64,000 nucleotides of DNA from positions 175,563-239,562 of the forward strand of contig NZ_CANMCP010000005.1 in NCBI RefSeq assembly GCF_947496385.1, read 5' to 3'. The notes under the pieces are model-generated. The model was given only the letters and a program-made list of their open reading frames with translations. It made no database searches and was not told where the DNA came from. Made by a program: the position numbers and the translations under genes. Origin of the DNA: an uncultured Croceicoccus sp. (GTDB taxonomy: Bacteria; Pseudomonadota; Alphaproteobacteria; Sphingomonadales; Sphingomonadaceae). Below, piece after piece: positions 53,469 through 62,589 of the stretch (within the stretch, counting starts at the first letter, position 1; each line of letters opens with the position of its first letter).

Positions 53469-54428
53469 TCAATGGTCGCGGTCATGGTCGTGATGATGGT
53501 TCTTCTCGACCTGATGGTCCGGGATCATGTCGGGATCACAGTCTGCAGCGAGACAGGCTTCGAACGTTGCATGGGCGATGGCGTGCTGCGTCTCGAGCAT
53601 ACCGCGAGCCCGCGCCTTCACATCCTCGAAAGCCTGCAACGAAGATTCGGCAGGAACGATATGCGCCTCAAGCGCGCGATAATGCTCACTGATGCTCCAG
53701 ACATGGACGTGATGGACGTCGGCCACGCCTTCTGTGTCACGCAGGTCGCTCACAATGCGATCGAACTCGCTTTCGTCCGGCACCGCACCCATCAAGAGCC
53801 GCACCGTGCGAGGCAACAAAGTGACGCCCTGCCAGATCACATAGGCAGCAATGACCACAGTGATGATCAGATCGGCAATATAAAGTTCGTATCGCAGAAT
53901 GAGTACGCCAGCCACGATCACACCGACCGACGCCAGCGCATCGGACACATTGTGCAGAAAGGCGGCTTTCATGTTGAGGGAGTTCTTCGAGCTGGCGTAA
54001 ACCATCACCGCCGTAACCACGTCGATCACCAGCGCTATCCCGGCGACCCAGATTACGGTCCACCCCTCAACGGGTTGAGGGTCTGCGAAACGGTTGATCG
54101 CCTCGACGAGCAGATAGAAACCGATGATAAGCAAAGTCGTCAGATTGATGAGCGCCGCCACGACTTCCGCACGAGCATAGCCGAAGGTCATAAGCTTGTC
54201 GGCTGGCCGGCGCCCGATCCGCCTCGCAAACAGAGCCAGTCCAAGCGATGCCGCGTCGCTGAAATTGTGCAGCGCATCGGCGATCAGTGCGAGCGAACCC
54301 GACAATATCCCCCCGATGATCTGGGCGACAGTCAGCAGGACGTTGAGGGCGACGGCCAATACAAGGCGGCCGTCGCTCATGCTTTCTTCGCCGTGACTGT
54401 GCCCGGCATGACCGCCCGATTGTGCCAC
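53469..54428 (-). CDS. czcD: CDF-family zinc/cadmium/cobalt exporter with His-rich tails (CzcD-like)
   Basis: This 319-residue transporter has six TM helices, metal sites ADALHNFSDAASLG in helix 2 and FLHNVSDALASV in helix 5, and a C-terminal cytoplasmic domain (VHHVHVWSISEHYRALEAHI). The N-terminus (GGHAGHSHGEE) and the C-terminus (NHHHDHDRDH) are His-rich. The start is GTG at 54428 behind a perfect AGGAGG; the GTG is shared with the stop area of the upstream gene. It is the full-length CDF of the czc array. Confidence 0.88.
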   Translation of the reverse strand: MAQSGGHAGHSHGEESMSDGRLVLAVALNVLLTVAQIIGGILSGSLALIADALHNFSDAASLGLALFARRIGRRPADKLMTFGYARAEVVAALINLTTLLIIGFYLLVEAINRFADPQPVEGWTVIWVAGIALVIDVVTAVMVYASSKNSLNMKAAFLHNVSDALASVGVIVAGVLILRYELYIADLIITVVIAAYVIWQGVTLLPRTVRLLMGAVPDESEFDRIVSDLRDTEGVADVHHVHVWSISEHYRALEAHIVPAESSLQAFEDVKARARGMLETQHAIAHATFEACLAADCDPDMIPDHQVEKNHHHDHDRDH

Positions 54429-55297
54429 TACCTGCCTCCTTTTTCTGTTCTCTTGGTCGTCGTAACGGACTGCGCGGGGGAATGCTGGAACGTGCTGTTC
54501 GAGACATCGAGTTCGCGCGACAGTTCTCCAAGCGCCGAGATCGCGAGGCCGAGCAGCGCGAACCCTCCGACGAATGCCAGGAGCGTAATATGATTGGCGG
54601 CGACCGATCCGGTTCCCATGCGAAGCAGCGCGCGCGCCGATGCAACTATAAGAAAGCCCGGGATAATAGCCGCTAGCCAACCTCGCCCGTTGTCGGTGAA
54701 TCCGTGCAGCGCCCAAAAGGTCAAGAGAGCGATCCCGATGAAAAACAGGGAAAAGAGGACAAGTAGCGCAAGCTGGTCCATCCTGCTCACTTGGGCGGAT
54801 CGGTAATCATCGATCGCCTGGCGTCCTATTTCCAGGTTCGCAAAAACAAGCGCTGCAGACACCGCCATTGCTGTCGTCGCGGATGCAGCAGCGGCAGCAC
54901 CCAAGATAACGCTGTAAGGCAGGATATCGGACGCCATCGACACCGAGATGCGACGTACCAGGGTTGGCCTATCGGAGCATCGCTCAGGTCCGTCATCATC
55001 CGGTCTGAGTTTTGCGTATCGACCAAGCTCGTTGAAAATCAGAAGCAGCAGGCCGCCCGCCAGCATCAAACCAGTGAGTGTCCAGCGGGTGAGAGGAGAT
55101 TGTCCCAGCGGAAGAGTTAGCAAGACGGCAAGGGCGGCAAAAGCACCCGAAACGCCGCCCGGCAGGAGCGGATGCAGGAAGCTCCAATTGCCTTTTGCCA
55201 ATTTGCCGCCAATCATGACCCCGATGCCTGATAGCATCGCCAGGACAAGGACCCGCGAAAGGTCCTGCGCGGCAAACAAGGTATCGATTAGCGTCAA
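54428..55297 (-). CDS. Eight-TM membrane protein (possibly a divergent ZIP-like transporter)
   Basis: This 289-residue protein has eight predicted helices. Its spacing of helices 4-5 (ASDILPYSVILGAAAAASATTAM, then SAALVFANLEIGRQAIDDYRSA) recalls ZIP transporters, but the His/Glu metal-site residues (such as HNxPEG) are missing, so the match is uncertain. The start is TTG at 55297, overlapping the upstream CDF stop (TTGA). Codon overlap on both sides shows strict coupling with the two CDF genes. Confidence 0.5.
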   Translation of the reverse strand: MTLIDTLFAAQDLSRVLVLAMLSGIGVMIGGKLAKGNWSFLHPLLPGGVSGAFAALAVLLTLPLGQSPLTRWTLTGLMLAGGLLLLIFNELGRYAKLRPDDDGPERCSDRPTLVRRISVSMASDILPYSVILGAAAAASATTAMAVSAALVFANLEIGRQAIDDYRSAQVSRMDQLALLVLFSLFFIGIALLTFWALHGFTDNGRGWLAAIIPGFLIVASARALLRMGTGSVAANHITLLAFVGGFALLGLAISALGELSRELDVSNSTFQHSPAQSVTTTKRTEKGGR

Positions 55298-55923
55298 TTC
55301 CTCTTCTCGCCGTGGACGGTTCCCGCCTCGTCGTGCACATCCATATGCGTATCGCGCAGGATCTGCACTCCGCCGTAAAGCGCTATGCAGGCGACCGCTA
55401 TTCCGACTACTAGGTCGGGCCAGTTGGCACCGGTAATCAGCACAACGATGCCGGCGATGATGATCCCGCCATTGGAGATGAAGTCGTTGAAGCTGAAGGT
55501 TGTCGCCGCCCGCATATTGACGTCCTTGTTCTCCACCTTCTGCAACAGGCGCAGGCAATAGAGATTCACCAGTCCCGCGACGAACGCCATCGCCATCATC
55601 AGCATGCCGCCCGGATCGGAACCTTCCACGAACCGTCGGTAAGCATCGAAAATGACCCCAGCGGAGAAGACCAGCAGCATGATGCCGGAGAAACGCGCGG
55701 CCCCGCGTTTCCAGGTCCGCGAGCGGGTTAGCGCAAGCAGGCTGAGCGCATAAACGATTGCATCCGATGAATTGTCGAGGCCGTTTGCCAACAGCGCGTT
55801 GGAATCGGCAAAATATCCGACCGCGAAGAAGCCGATGGCAATCGCCACGTTAAGCCACAGGACAACCCACAGGGTCTTCCGCTTTTCAGGCGACCCGGCA
55901 TCGACCTCATGTCCGCCACTCAT
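55294..55923 (-). CDS. CDF-type cation transporter (short form)
   Basis: This 209-residue protein has six TM helices with metal sites NGLDNSSDAIVYAL in helix 2 and FSFNDFISNGGI in helix 5. It lacks the cytoplasmic C-terminal domain. It resembles the other short CDF at 49116-49733 in layout. It overlaps the SpoIIAA-like gene upstream by 4 bp and the eight-TM protein gene downstream. Confidence 0.82.
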   Translation of the reverse strand: MSGGHEVDAGSPEKRKTLWVVLWLNVAIAIGFFAVGYFADSNALLANGLDNSSDAIVYALSLLALTRSRTWKRGAARFSGIMLLVFSAGVIFDAYRRFVEGSDPGGMLMMAMAFVAGLVNLYCLRLLQKVENKDVNMRAATTFSFNDFISNGGIIIAGIVVLITGANWPDLVVGIAVACIALYGGVQILRDTHMDVHDEAGTVHGEKRN

Positions 55924-56291
55924 GCTGCGTCCTCCCCGGTTTGTACCCAGCTTTCCGCATGACTACGCAGTGTTGGCCGGAAGAACTTCATTTCGGCGCG
56001 GAAGAGTGAGGATGACAATTTCGTGCCCCACTCTTCCCATTCGCTGTCGCCGATTATGGCGATCCGGCCGAAACGATCCTTATGCCGGATGTCGAACTTG
56101 AGATCGCGCCAGAGACCTCCGAAGTCCCAACCCGAAAAGTCAGGCGCGAGCTCGATCACCATCGGGACGGTACTGGCCTCGCGCTCTGCGATATGTTCGA
56201 ATTGGGGAACAAAGCGGTCATAGGCTTCATCCCCCAGCCTGCCTCCGGCGCGTATCCAGAGCAGTCCGTTCTCTTCCTTCAGTGCCAGCAC
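55920..56291 (-). CDS. SpoIIAA-like protein
   Basis: This 123-residue soluble protein resembles the SpoIIAA-like/STAS-like family: a central strand-helix (VPMVIELAPDFSGWDFGGLWRDLKF) and RIAIIGDSEWEEWGTKLSS are characteristic. The family is small, with no clear enzymatic role. It sits between the czcA-like gene and a CDF gene, overlapping the latter (ATGA), so it may accompany metal efflux. Confidence 0.78.
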   Translation of the reverse strand: MLALKEENGLLWIRAGGRLGDEAYDRFVPQFEHIAEREASTVPMVIELAPDFSGWDFGGLWRDLKFDIRHKDRFGRIAIIGDSEWEEWGTKLSSSLFRAEMKFFRPTLRSHAESWVQTGEDAA

Positions 56292-56313
56292 CGTTTTTTC
56301 CTTTCCCGATCGG

Positions 56314-59300
56314 TCATGCGATGTCCTTCAGCTCGCGCTGCTCATCGCTTGTCACGTTGCGCCGCAGCCGATCCCACCAGCGCTGTCGCCAGGTCCGGTC
56401 ATCTTCTCTGGTACTGAAAACCAGCTTTAAAATTGCGGGCAAGACGAAGAGGGTCAGAGCGGTAGCGGTGATCAACCCTCCGATGACCACTGTCGCCAAA
56501 GGACGCTGCACTTCCGCGCCGGTCCCCGTCGCAATCGCCATCGGCACGAAGCCGAGCGATGCAACGAGCGCGGTCATGAGAACCGGCCTCAGGCGCGCCA
56601 GGCCACCGGCCACGATGGCGTCATCGAGCGCCATGCCCTTGTCGAGCCGCTGACGGATCGCAGTCACCATCACGAGCCCGTTCAAGGTCGCTACGCCCGA
56701 CAGGGCGATAAAGCCTACCGCCGCAGAAACCGAGAATGGCATCCCGCGCAGGGCCAAGGAGAATATTCCGCCTGCCAGGGCCAGCGGGATCGCGCTGAAT
56801 ACGGCGAGCGCCGGCACCCAGCCCCCGACCGCCATGTAGAGCAACAGGAGAATGACCGCGAACGCGATGGGAATGACGATCTGAAGTCTTTCCTGGGCAG
56901 CTTGGAGGTTCTGGTATTGACCGCCCCACTCGATAAACGCGGCAGCGGGCAGTTCAACTTGCGCCGCAACCCTTTCCTGGGCCTCTTCTACAAAAGACCC
57001 GAGGTCGCGTTCTCGCACGTTGGACGAGACGATCACCAGTCTGCGTCCCTGTTCCCGGCGAACCTCCGCGAGACCATCCACCACACGGAACTCGGCAACC
57101 GAGCGTAGCGGTATGGTTGCCCCGTTCGGGAGCAGCACCGGCAAAGCACCCAACTGGTCGAAATCGTCGCGGGTCGCGTCCGACAACCGCACAACCACAT
57201 CGAAGCGGCGATCGCCTTCGAAAACGAGGCCCGCAGGCCGACCGCCCAGTGCGATCGCCACCGATTGCGCAACGTCTTCGACCTTCAGCCCGTAACGGGC
57301 AATCGCTGGCCGATCGAAGGCAATATCGAGGGTGGGGAACCCGGTCACTTGCTGGACCTTGACGTCCGCGGCGCCGTCGACATTGCGCAGCACGCCCGCA
57401 ACCTCGTTCGCCGCTGAGGTCATGGCGCTGAGATCGTCTCCGTAGATCTTGACGGCAACATCTCCGCGAACGCCTGCGATCAATTCGTTGAACCGCAATT
57501 CGATCGGTTGGCTGAACTCGTAAAGGTTGCCGACGAGACTGCTGAGGGCGCTCTCCATTTGCGCGACCAACTCGTCCTTGGCGAGGTCGGGATCGGGCCA
57601 TTCCTCACGGGGTTTGAGGATCACATACGCATCGGAAGCGTTCGGCGGCATCGGGTCACTAGCCACTTCTGCCGTGCCCGTCCGCGAAAAGACGAGCTGG
57701 ACCTGCTCAAACTGCTCGAGCCGGTCCTCGACCCGCCTTTGCATCGCGAGCGAACGTTCGAGCGAGGTCGAAGGAATACGCAGCGATTGCACGGCGATGT
57801 CGCGCTCGTCCAATTGCGGTGTGAATTCGCTCCCGAGGAAGCTGAACACGAAGGCCGCAAAGGCGAAGATGCCGACGCCCATGCCGATGACCGGCCAAGG
57901 GCGGGTGATCGCCTTGCGGACCAGCGGTCCGTATCGCTCCTTGGCGATCCGGATCGGCTTGACCTCCTTTTCCGTCAGCTTCTTGTTGAGCAGGATGGCG
58001 ATCATTGCCGGGACGAAGGTCAGCGACAACACGAACGCCGAGGCGAGCGCGAGCATGACCGTGATCGCCATGGGCGAGAAGGTTTTGCCTTCGACTCCGG
58101 TAAAGGTCAGAAGCGGTGCGAAGACGAGAAGTATGATCGCCTGCCCGTACACAGTCGGCTTGATCATTTCCTGCGCGGCAAGCCGCGTTTCCGTCAACCT
58201 TTCGCCCAGTGTGAGAAGCCGGCCTTCGTGTTCCTGCCGGGCCGCGAGCCTCGCGACACTGTTCTCGACGATAATGACGGCACCATCGACGATCAGGCCG
58301 AAGTCCAGCGCACCCAGGCTCATGAGATTGCCCGAAACGCCGAGCCGGTTCATTCCGATCGATGCCATCAGCATGGAAAAGGGAATGACCAGCGCCGCGA
58401 TGATCGCTGCCCGGATGTTGCCCAGCAGCAAGAACAGGATCGCGATCACCAGAAGCGCGCCTTCGACAAGATTCTTCTCGACGGTCGCGATCGTCGCATC
58501 GACCAGGGAAGACCGGTTGTAGACGATCTCCGCGACAATTCCTTCCGGCAGGGAGCTGCGAACCTCCTCGAGCCGTTCGGCCGCCTGGGCCGAAACGGTG
58601 CGGCTGTTCTCGCCCGCGCGCATGAGCACGGTCCCCACGACTGCTTCATCGCCATTCAGCGACGCCGCGCCCGTTCGCAGGTCGCCGCCGATACTGACCG
58701 TGGCGATATCGCCCACGCGAATGGGGACTCCCTCGCGGGTGGAAACGACCGCCTGCTCGATATCCTCGACGCTGCCGAGGCGCGCATCGACCCGGGCGAG
58801 GAGCGCTTCACCGGCCCGCTCGACGAAATTGGCGCCTTCGGCGAGGTTGGCCGCTTCCAGCGCGGTAATCACTTCGTCGAACGACAAACCGTAACCGGTC
58901 AATCGCGCGGGATCGGGTTGAACGAGGTATTGCTTTTCGAAGCCGCCGATCGAGTCGACACCTGCCACACCGTCGACCGACCGCATGAGGGGTGCAACCA
59001 CCCAGTCCTGGATGGTTCGCAGATAGGCAGCCTTGGCCACATCGCTGTCGAGCGGGTCGCCACGTTCGGTCACAAAGCTCCCGTCGGACTGCCAACCGAC
59101 CGCTCCGCCCAGCGGTGCTTCCTTGCCGTCAGGAAACTCGAACTCGATGGTATACATGAGCACTTCGCCCAAGCCGGTCGAGATGGGTCCCATCACCGGT
59201 TCGGCACCCTCGGGTAGGGAGGCGCTTATGGGCGTCAGCCGTTCGTTGACCTGCTGACGCGCGAAATAGATGTCGGTCCCTTCCTCGAAAATCGCGGTCA

Positions 59301-59625
59301 CCTGGCTGAACCCGTTGCGCGATATCGAGCGGGTCATCTCCAGACCCTCGATACCGGCAAGCCCGGTCTCGACAGGATAGGTGACCTGCGTCTCGACTTG
59401 CGAGGGCGACAAGGCTGGTGCCTCGGTGTTGATCTGCACCTGTACGTTGGTGATATCGGGTACGGCATCGATGGGCAGGCGCAGCAAATTCACCACGCCA
59501 TAGATTGCCACACCGAGCGTCAGCACGACCATTGCCCAGCGAAAGCGCACGGCGACGTCGAGGATCATGCCGATCAGGCCATGGCGGTGGGAGCGATCAG
59601 CGTCCTGCATGTGATCAGTGTCCAT
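56314..59625 (-). CDS. czcA: CzcA-type heavy-metal RND efflux pump
   Basis: This 1103-residue RND transporter has the heavy-metal subgroup motif DFGLIVDGAVIIVEN in helix 4, with the two Asp and one Glu used for proton transfer by CzcA. It starts with a His/Asp-rich tail (MDTDHMQDADRSHRHG) of likely metal-binding nature. Helix 1 includes FRWAMVVLTLGVAIYGVV. It probably exports Zn, Co or Cd. It follows czcB with an 11-bp overlap. Confidence 0.92.
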   Translation of the reverse strand: MDTDHMQDADRSHRHGLIGMILDVAVRFRWAMVVLTLGVAIYGVVNLLRLPIDAVPDITNVQVQINTEAPALSPSQVETQVTYPVETGLAGIEGLEMTRSISRNGFSQVTAIFEEGTDIYFARQQVNERLTPISASLPEGAEPVMGPISTGLGEVLMYTIEFEFPDGKEAPLGGAVGWQSDGSFVTERGDPLDSDVAKAAYLRTIQDWVVAPLMRSVDGVAGVDSIGGFEKQYLVQPDPARLTGYGLSFDEVITALEAANLAEGANFVERAGEALLARVDARLGSVEDIEQAVVSTREGVPIRVGDIATVSIGGDLRTGAASLNGDEAVVGTVLMRAGENSRTVSAQAAERLEEVRSSLPEGIVAEIVYNRSSLVDATIATVEKNLVEGALLVIAILFLLLGNIRAAIIAALVIPFSMLMASIGMNRLGVSGNLMSLGALDFGLIVDGAVIIVENSVARLAARQEHEGRLLTLGERLTETRLAAQEMIKPTVYGQAIILLVFAPLLTFTGVEGKTFSPMAITVMLALASAFVLSLTFVPAMIAILLNKKLTEKEVKPIRIAKERYGPLVRKAITRPWPVIGMGVGIFAFAAFVFSFLGSEFTPQLDERDIAVQSLRIPSTSLERSLAMQRRVEDRLEQFEQVQLVFSRTGTAEVASDPMPPNASDAYVILKPREEWPDPDLAKDELVAQMESALSSLVGNLYEFSQPIELRFNELIAGVRGDVAVKIYGDDLSAMTSAANEVAGVLRNVDGAADVKVQQVTGFPTLDIAFDRPAIARYGLKVEDVAQSVAIALGGRPAGLVFEGDRRFDVVVRLSDATRDDFDQLGALPVLLPNGATIPLRSVAEFRVVDGLAEVRREQGRRLVIVSSNVRERDLGSFVEEAQERVAAQVELPAAAFIEWGGQYQNLQAAQERLQIVIPIAFAVILLLLYMAVGGWVPALAVFSAIPLALAGGIFSLALRGMPFSVSAAVGFIALSGVATLNGLVMVTAIRQRLDKGMALDDAIVAGGLARLRPVLMTALVASLGFVPMAIATGTGAEVQRPLATVVIGGLITATALTLFVLPAILKLVFSTREDDRTWRQRWWDRLRRNVTSDEQRELKDIA

Positions 59626-60778
59626 GCTCGGCCTCCTCCTTCTCGAGTTCAGCCTTCAGCAAAAAGGCATTGGCGGTGGCGATCCGCCACTGCGCTTCGA
59701 GACCGGACTCGATGACCACCCGTCCTCCCGAACGCGCACCGGTGACCACCGGACGGGCTTGAAACCCGCGGCGCGTGCGAACGAAGACCACTTCTGCGCC
59801 ATCGATTGTCTGGACAGCACTTTCCGGCACCGATATGCGGCCTGTGTCGACCTCACCCGAGGGGCGGATACGTGCCTGCAGGAAGGCCCCGGGTTGCAGG
59901 CCGGGGATCGGCCTTGCGAGCGACAGGACCGCCGTAGCGCTGCGGCTTTCGGGATCGAGCGAGGGAGTGACAGACCGCACGCGCGCACCCACTTCCCGGT
60001 TGTCCGCGATTTCCAGAGTCGCCTCGTCGCCAGGCTGGATGCGGCTTGCTTCAGCCGAAGGGAGGGCAACCTCGACCTGCATGCCGCTCGGATTCACGAC
60101 CTGATAGAGTTCTTCCCCGGCATCGACGAAGGAGCCGAGAACGATAGGCGCCGAGGTCACTCGGCCTGCGAGCGGGCTCGTAACCGCAAGGGAGCGCCCG
60201 TCGCCGCTAACGCCCGCCGCGGAGACTGCTGCTTGGGCGCGCGCAAGTTCCGACTGGGCGACTTGCAGATTTGCTCGCGCGGCCTCGAGATCCTGCCGTG
60301 CGGTGACATTGGCCTCGAAAAGGCGGCGCTCCCGATCGTAGGCAGCGGACAGTTCGTTGACCCTTGCGCGCGCTGCGCTCAACTGCGCTGCGAGAGCAGC
60401 CGCGTCGGCGCTCTCGATGCGGGCAATCGTCTCGCCCTGCCTCACGTAATCGCCCAGCGTTTTGCCGACACTGCGGACCACGCCCGCCGCGCGGGCATCG
60501 ATGCGGGCACTTGCCGTCGGGCTTGCCGCGACGGTGGCCGGGAAGACCAGCTCGACCACCGATCCCAGGCCGACGGTTTCGACCACTATCTGGGACGCTT
60601 CAATTTGTTCGGCGCCAAGCAGGACAAGGCCTTCGGGAAGCTCGACCTCCTCACTCGTCTCCTCGGCGATTTGGTCAGCTTCGTTATCGGGCCACAGCAT
60701 GAGCGCCGCGACTACAAAGAGAATGGAAAGGCCGATCGCAACGGCCAGACGTTTACGGTTCATCGGAAAATACCTCAT
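59615..60778 (-). CDS. czcB: CzcB-type periplasmic adaptor
   Basis: This 387-residue membrane-fusion subunit has an N-terminal anchor (LAVAIGLSILFVVAALMLW), a coiled-coil hairpin (residues 130-185, LSAARARVNELSAAYDRERRLF) and an adaptor core (VTSPLAGRVTSAPIVLGSF). The C-terminus (EEAEHGH) ends in His/Glu. The start at 60778 overlaps the czcC stop (ATGA); a Met five codons in is possible. It couples czcC and czcA. Confidence 0.9.
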   Translation of the reverse strand: MRYFPMNRKRLAVAIGLSILFVVAALMLWPDNEADQIAEETSEEVELPEGLVLLGAEQIEASQIVVETVGLGSVVELVFPATVAASPTASARIDARAAGVVRSVGKTLGDYVRQGETIARIESADAAALAAQLSAARARVNELSAAYDRERRLFEANVTARQDLEAARANLQVAQSELARAQAAVSAAGVSGDGRSLAVTSPLAGRVTSAPIVLGSFVDAGEELYQVVNPSGMQVEVALPSAEASRIQPGDEATLEIADNREVGARVRSVTPSLDPESRSATAVLSLARPIPGLQPGAFLQARIRPSGEVDTGRISVPESAVQTIDGAEVVFVRTRRGFQARPVVTGARSGGRVVIESGLEAQWRIATANAFLLKAELEKEEAEHGH

Positions 60779-62028
60779 TGTGCACCGAGCCAGATCAGTG
60801 TCGCCGCCAGGCGACCACGATCTTCCTGAGCTTGAATCAAAGCTTCACGGATGGTGTCGCGTGCTTCCGCCGCAGCCAGAACTTCGATCAGCGGAAACCT
60901 GCCGTTGCGGTAGCCAATCCGAACGAGGCGCAAGGCTTCTTCGGCTTGGGGCAAGGACGTCTCCGCGAGGGTCTCGACCCGCGCTTCGGCTGCCAGAAAT
61001 TGTCCGCGGGCCTGCGTGACCTCGAGTTCGAAATCGGTACGGGCAATTGCTTCCCGCGCCGTCGCGGCGCGAAGCCGCGCTTCGGCAGCGGAGATGTTTC
61101 CCTGGTTGCGATTACGCAATGGAAGCGGGATCGAAACCCCCACGAGAAACGCCTGGTCTCGACTTTCCTCGAACCGTCGGACTCCGGCGGATATTGCCGG
61201 ATCCGGAATGCCGAGAGATCGTTCCCGGGCGATCGCGGCATCCGCGGCCTCGCGTTCGGCACGGGCGACCTGAAGTCGTAAGGCCGAAGGTGACGCGAGC
61301 AGCGTCGCCGGAGGTTCGATCTCGGGGAACACCGAAGGCACGTCCGTAGCAGGTGTTGCCTCGCCCCAAAGCGCGGCGAGCGCGTTCCTCGCCGTACTGT
61401 CGGCAGCCAGGGCCGCTTCAAGCTCCGCGAGCGCCTCCGCAAGTGCCGCTTCGGCACGAAGCGATCGCAGAGGAGGCTCCCGCCCAACATCGACCAGTAC
61501 GCCTGCGATCCTGGCAAGCTCGCGATTGCGCTCGACTATGTCGCGCGCGAGTTCCAATCGGGCTGCCGCAGCGACGGCTTCGACATAGCGTTCGCGCACC
61601 GATCGCCCGAGCTGAGCAACCGAGAGCGCTCCTGAAAGGGTCGCGACGCGCGCTTCCGCCTGGGCGGCGCGGACACGCGCTCCTCGTTTGCCGCCCAATT
61701 CGAGCCGCTGGCTCAGGGACAAGGTGTACTCGGTGGCCTGCAATCCCGAAAATGCGCCGCTTCCGGCAATGTTTTCGGCTTCGAAAACAATTTCGGGGTT
61801 GGGCCGCAGCCGCGCCTGGTCGACCAGGGCCCGCGCCGCGTCGGCTTCGGCCCGCGGTCCGATCAGGCGCGGATTATCTGGGGGCTCATCTGCGCTGTCG
61901 ACGATGCCCGCACGAGCGAGCGCAGCATCGAGCGTCAGAAGCTCACGCTCCTGCGCCGCCACGGTCGTGGCTTGAGCGGCGAGGAACAGCCCTCCAAAGA
62001 GGACCCCTCGCCAATGAATGGCTGACAT
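60775..62028 (-). CDS. czcC: TolC-family outer-membrane factor of a CzcCBA pump
   Basis: This 417-residue outer-membrane channel subunit has a signal peptide (VLFGGLFLAAQATTVAAQ). OEP repeats with long helices cover most of the length (residues 80-205 and 260-400). The start at 62028 is chosen because it gives that signal. It leads the C-B-A order usual for Czc. Its upstream gene is a small His/Cys-containing secreted protein. Confidence 0.85.
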   Translation of the reverse strand: MSAIHWRGVLFGGLFLAAQATTVAAQERELLTLDAALARAGIVDSADEPPDNPRLIGPRAEADAARALVDQARLRPNPEIVFEAENIAGSGAFSGLQATEYTLSLSQRLELGGKRGARVRAAQAEARVATLSGALSVAQLGRSVRERYVEAVAAAARLELARDIVERNRELARIAGVLVDVGREPPLRSLRAEAALAEALAELEAALAADSTARNALAALWGEATPATDVPSVFPEIEPPATLLASPSALRLQVARAEREAADAAIARERSLGIPDPAISAGVRRFEESRDQAFLVGVSIPLPLRNRNQGNISAAEARLRAATAREAIARTDFELEVTQARGQFLAAEARVETLAETSLPQAEEALRLVRIGYRNGRFPLIEVLAAAEARDTIREALIQAQEDRGRLAATLIWLGAQ

Positions 62029-62091
62029 TTTTCGAAAATTCCTCTGCTGACAATCCGAACTGCGCTGCGGCATGCAGCGCGGTGACGGTCG

Positions 62092-62466
62092 TCAGGCGCG
62101 AGGGGGGCGCTTCAGTCGGTCGGCAATGTCGGAAGCGAGCGCTTCGGCGGGAGGCGCATCGGGAACCACGACCAAGTGAGGGACCGAATCCTTCTGCACG
62201 GTGCCGGCAAAGATCGCCCCGTGATGGCAATGGCCGTGTCCACACACGCCGTGTTGCTCGGCCGGCGCATCCGGATCGCCCGGCACTTCGTCGGCGGCTG
62301 CGGATGACGCAGAAGCGCTATCGAGCGAAGCCAGAACGGGCGTGCTTCCGGGCGCCACTTCGGCACCGCAAGCAGCAGCATCCGCCGCCGTCACGAACAC
62401 CATCGCGACCAGCATGAGCAGGACGACGAAAGGGTGCAGGACAAGGCGACGATAGCTTGTAGTCAT
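62092..62466 (-). CDS. Small secreted His/Cys-rich protein (CzcI-like position)
   Basis: This 124-residue protein has a signal peptide (PFVVLLMLVAMVFVTAADAAACG) and a central metal-binding-like cluster, HGVCGHGHCHHG. The C-terminus ends in DRLKRPPRA. It occupies the place of CzcI, a small periplasmic regulator or metal binder, just upstream of czcC, but no similarity can be claimed. A TTG at 62475 is an alternative start. A dyad stands 75 bp upstream of the start. Confidence 0.65.
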   Translation of the reverse strand: MTTSYRRLVLHPFVVLLMLVAMVFVTAADAAACGAEVAPGSTPVLASLDSASASSAAADEVPGDPDAPAEQHGVCGHGHCHHGAIFAGTVQKDSVPHLVVVPDAPPAEALASDIADRLKRPPRA

Positions 62467-62540
62467 GGATTCCAATGGCTCATAGCAAACCGCATCAAGA
62501 TTGCAAGTTCCGCAACACGATGAAGTATAAGTCTTTTGTT

Positions 62541-62566
62541 ACAGTATAGCAGTCCTCGAATACTGT
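62541..62566. promoter_or_regulatory. Inverted repeat before the czc-type operon
   Basis: ACAGTAT-N12-ATACTGT is a perfect 7-bp dyad in the gap between the dmeF-like stop (62590) and the czc-type operon start (62466). Flanking copies of GTCTTTT (62531-62537 and 62571-62577) surround it. It may be an operator for the operon. Confidence 0.4.
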
Positions 62567-62589
62567 TTCGGTCTTTTAGAACGGCGCGA

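Noticed and set aside
57508..59217. A 569-codon plus-strand open frame antisense to czcA.
   Set aside because: It lies wholly inside a well-conserved RND gene on the other strand and has the composition of a mirrored coding sequence.
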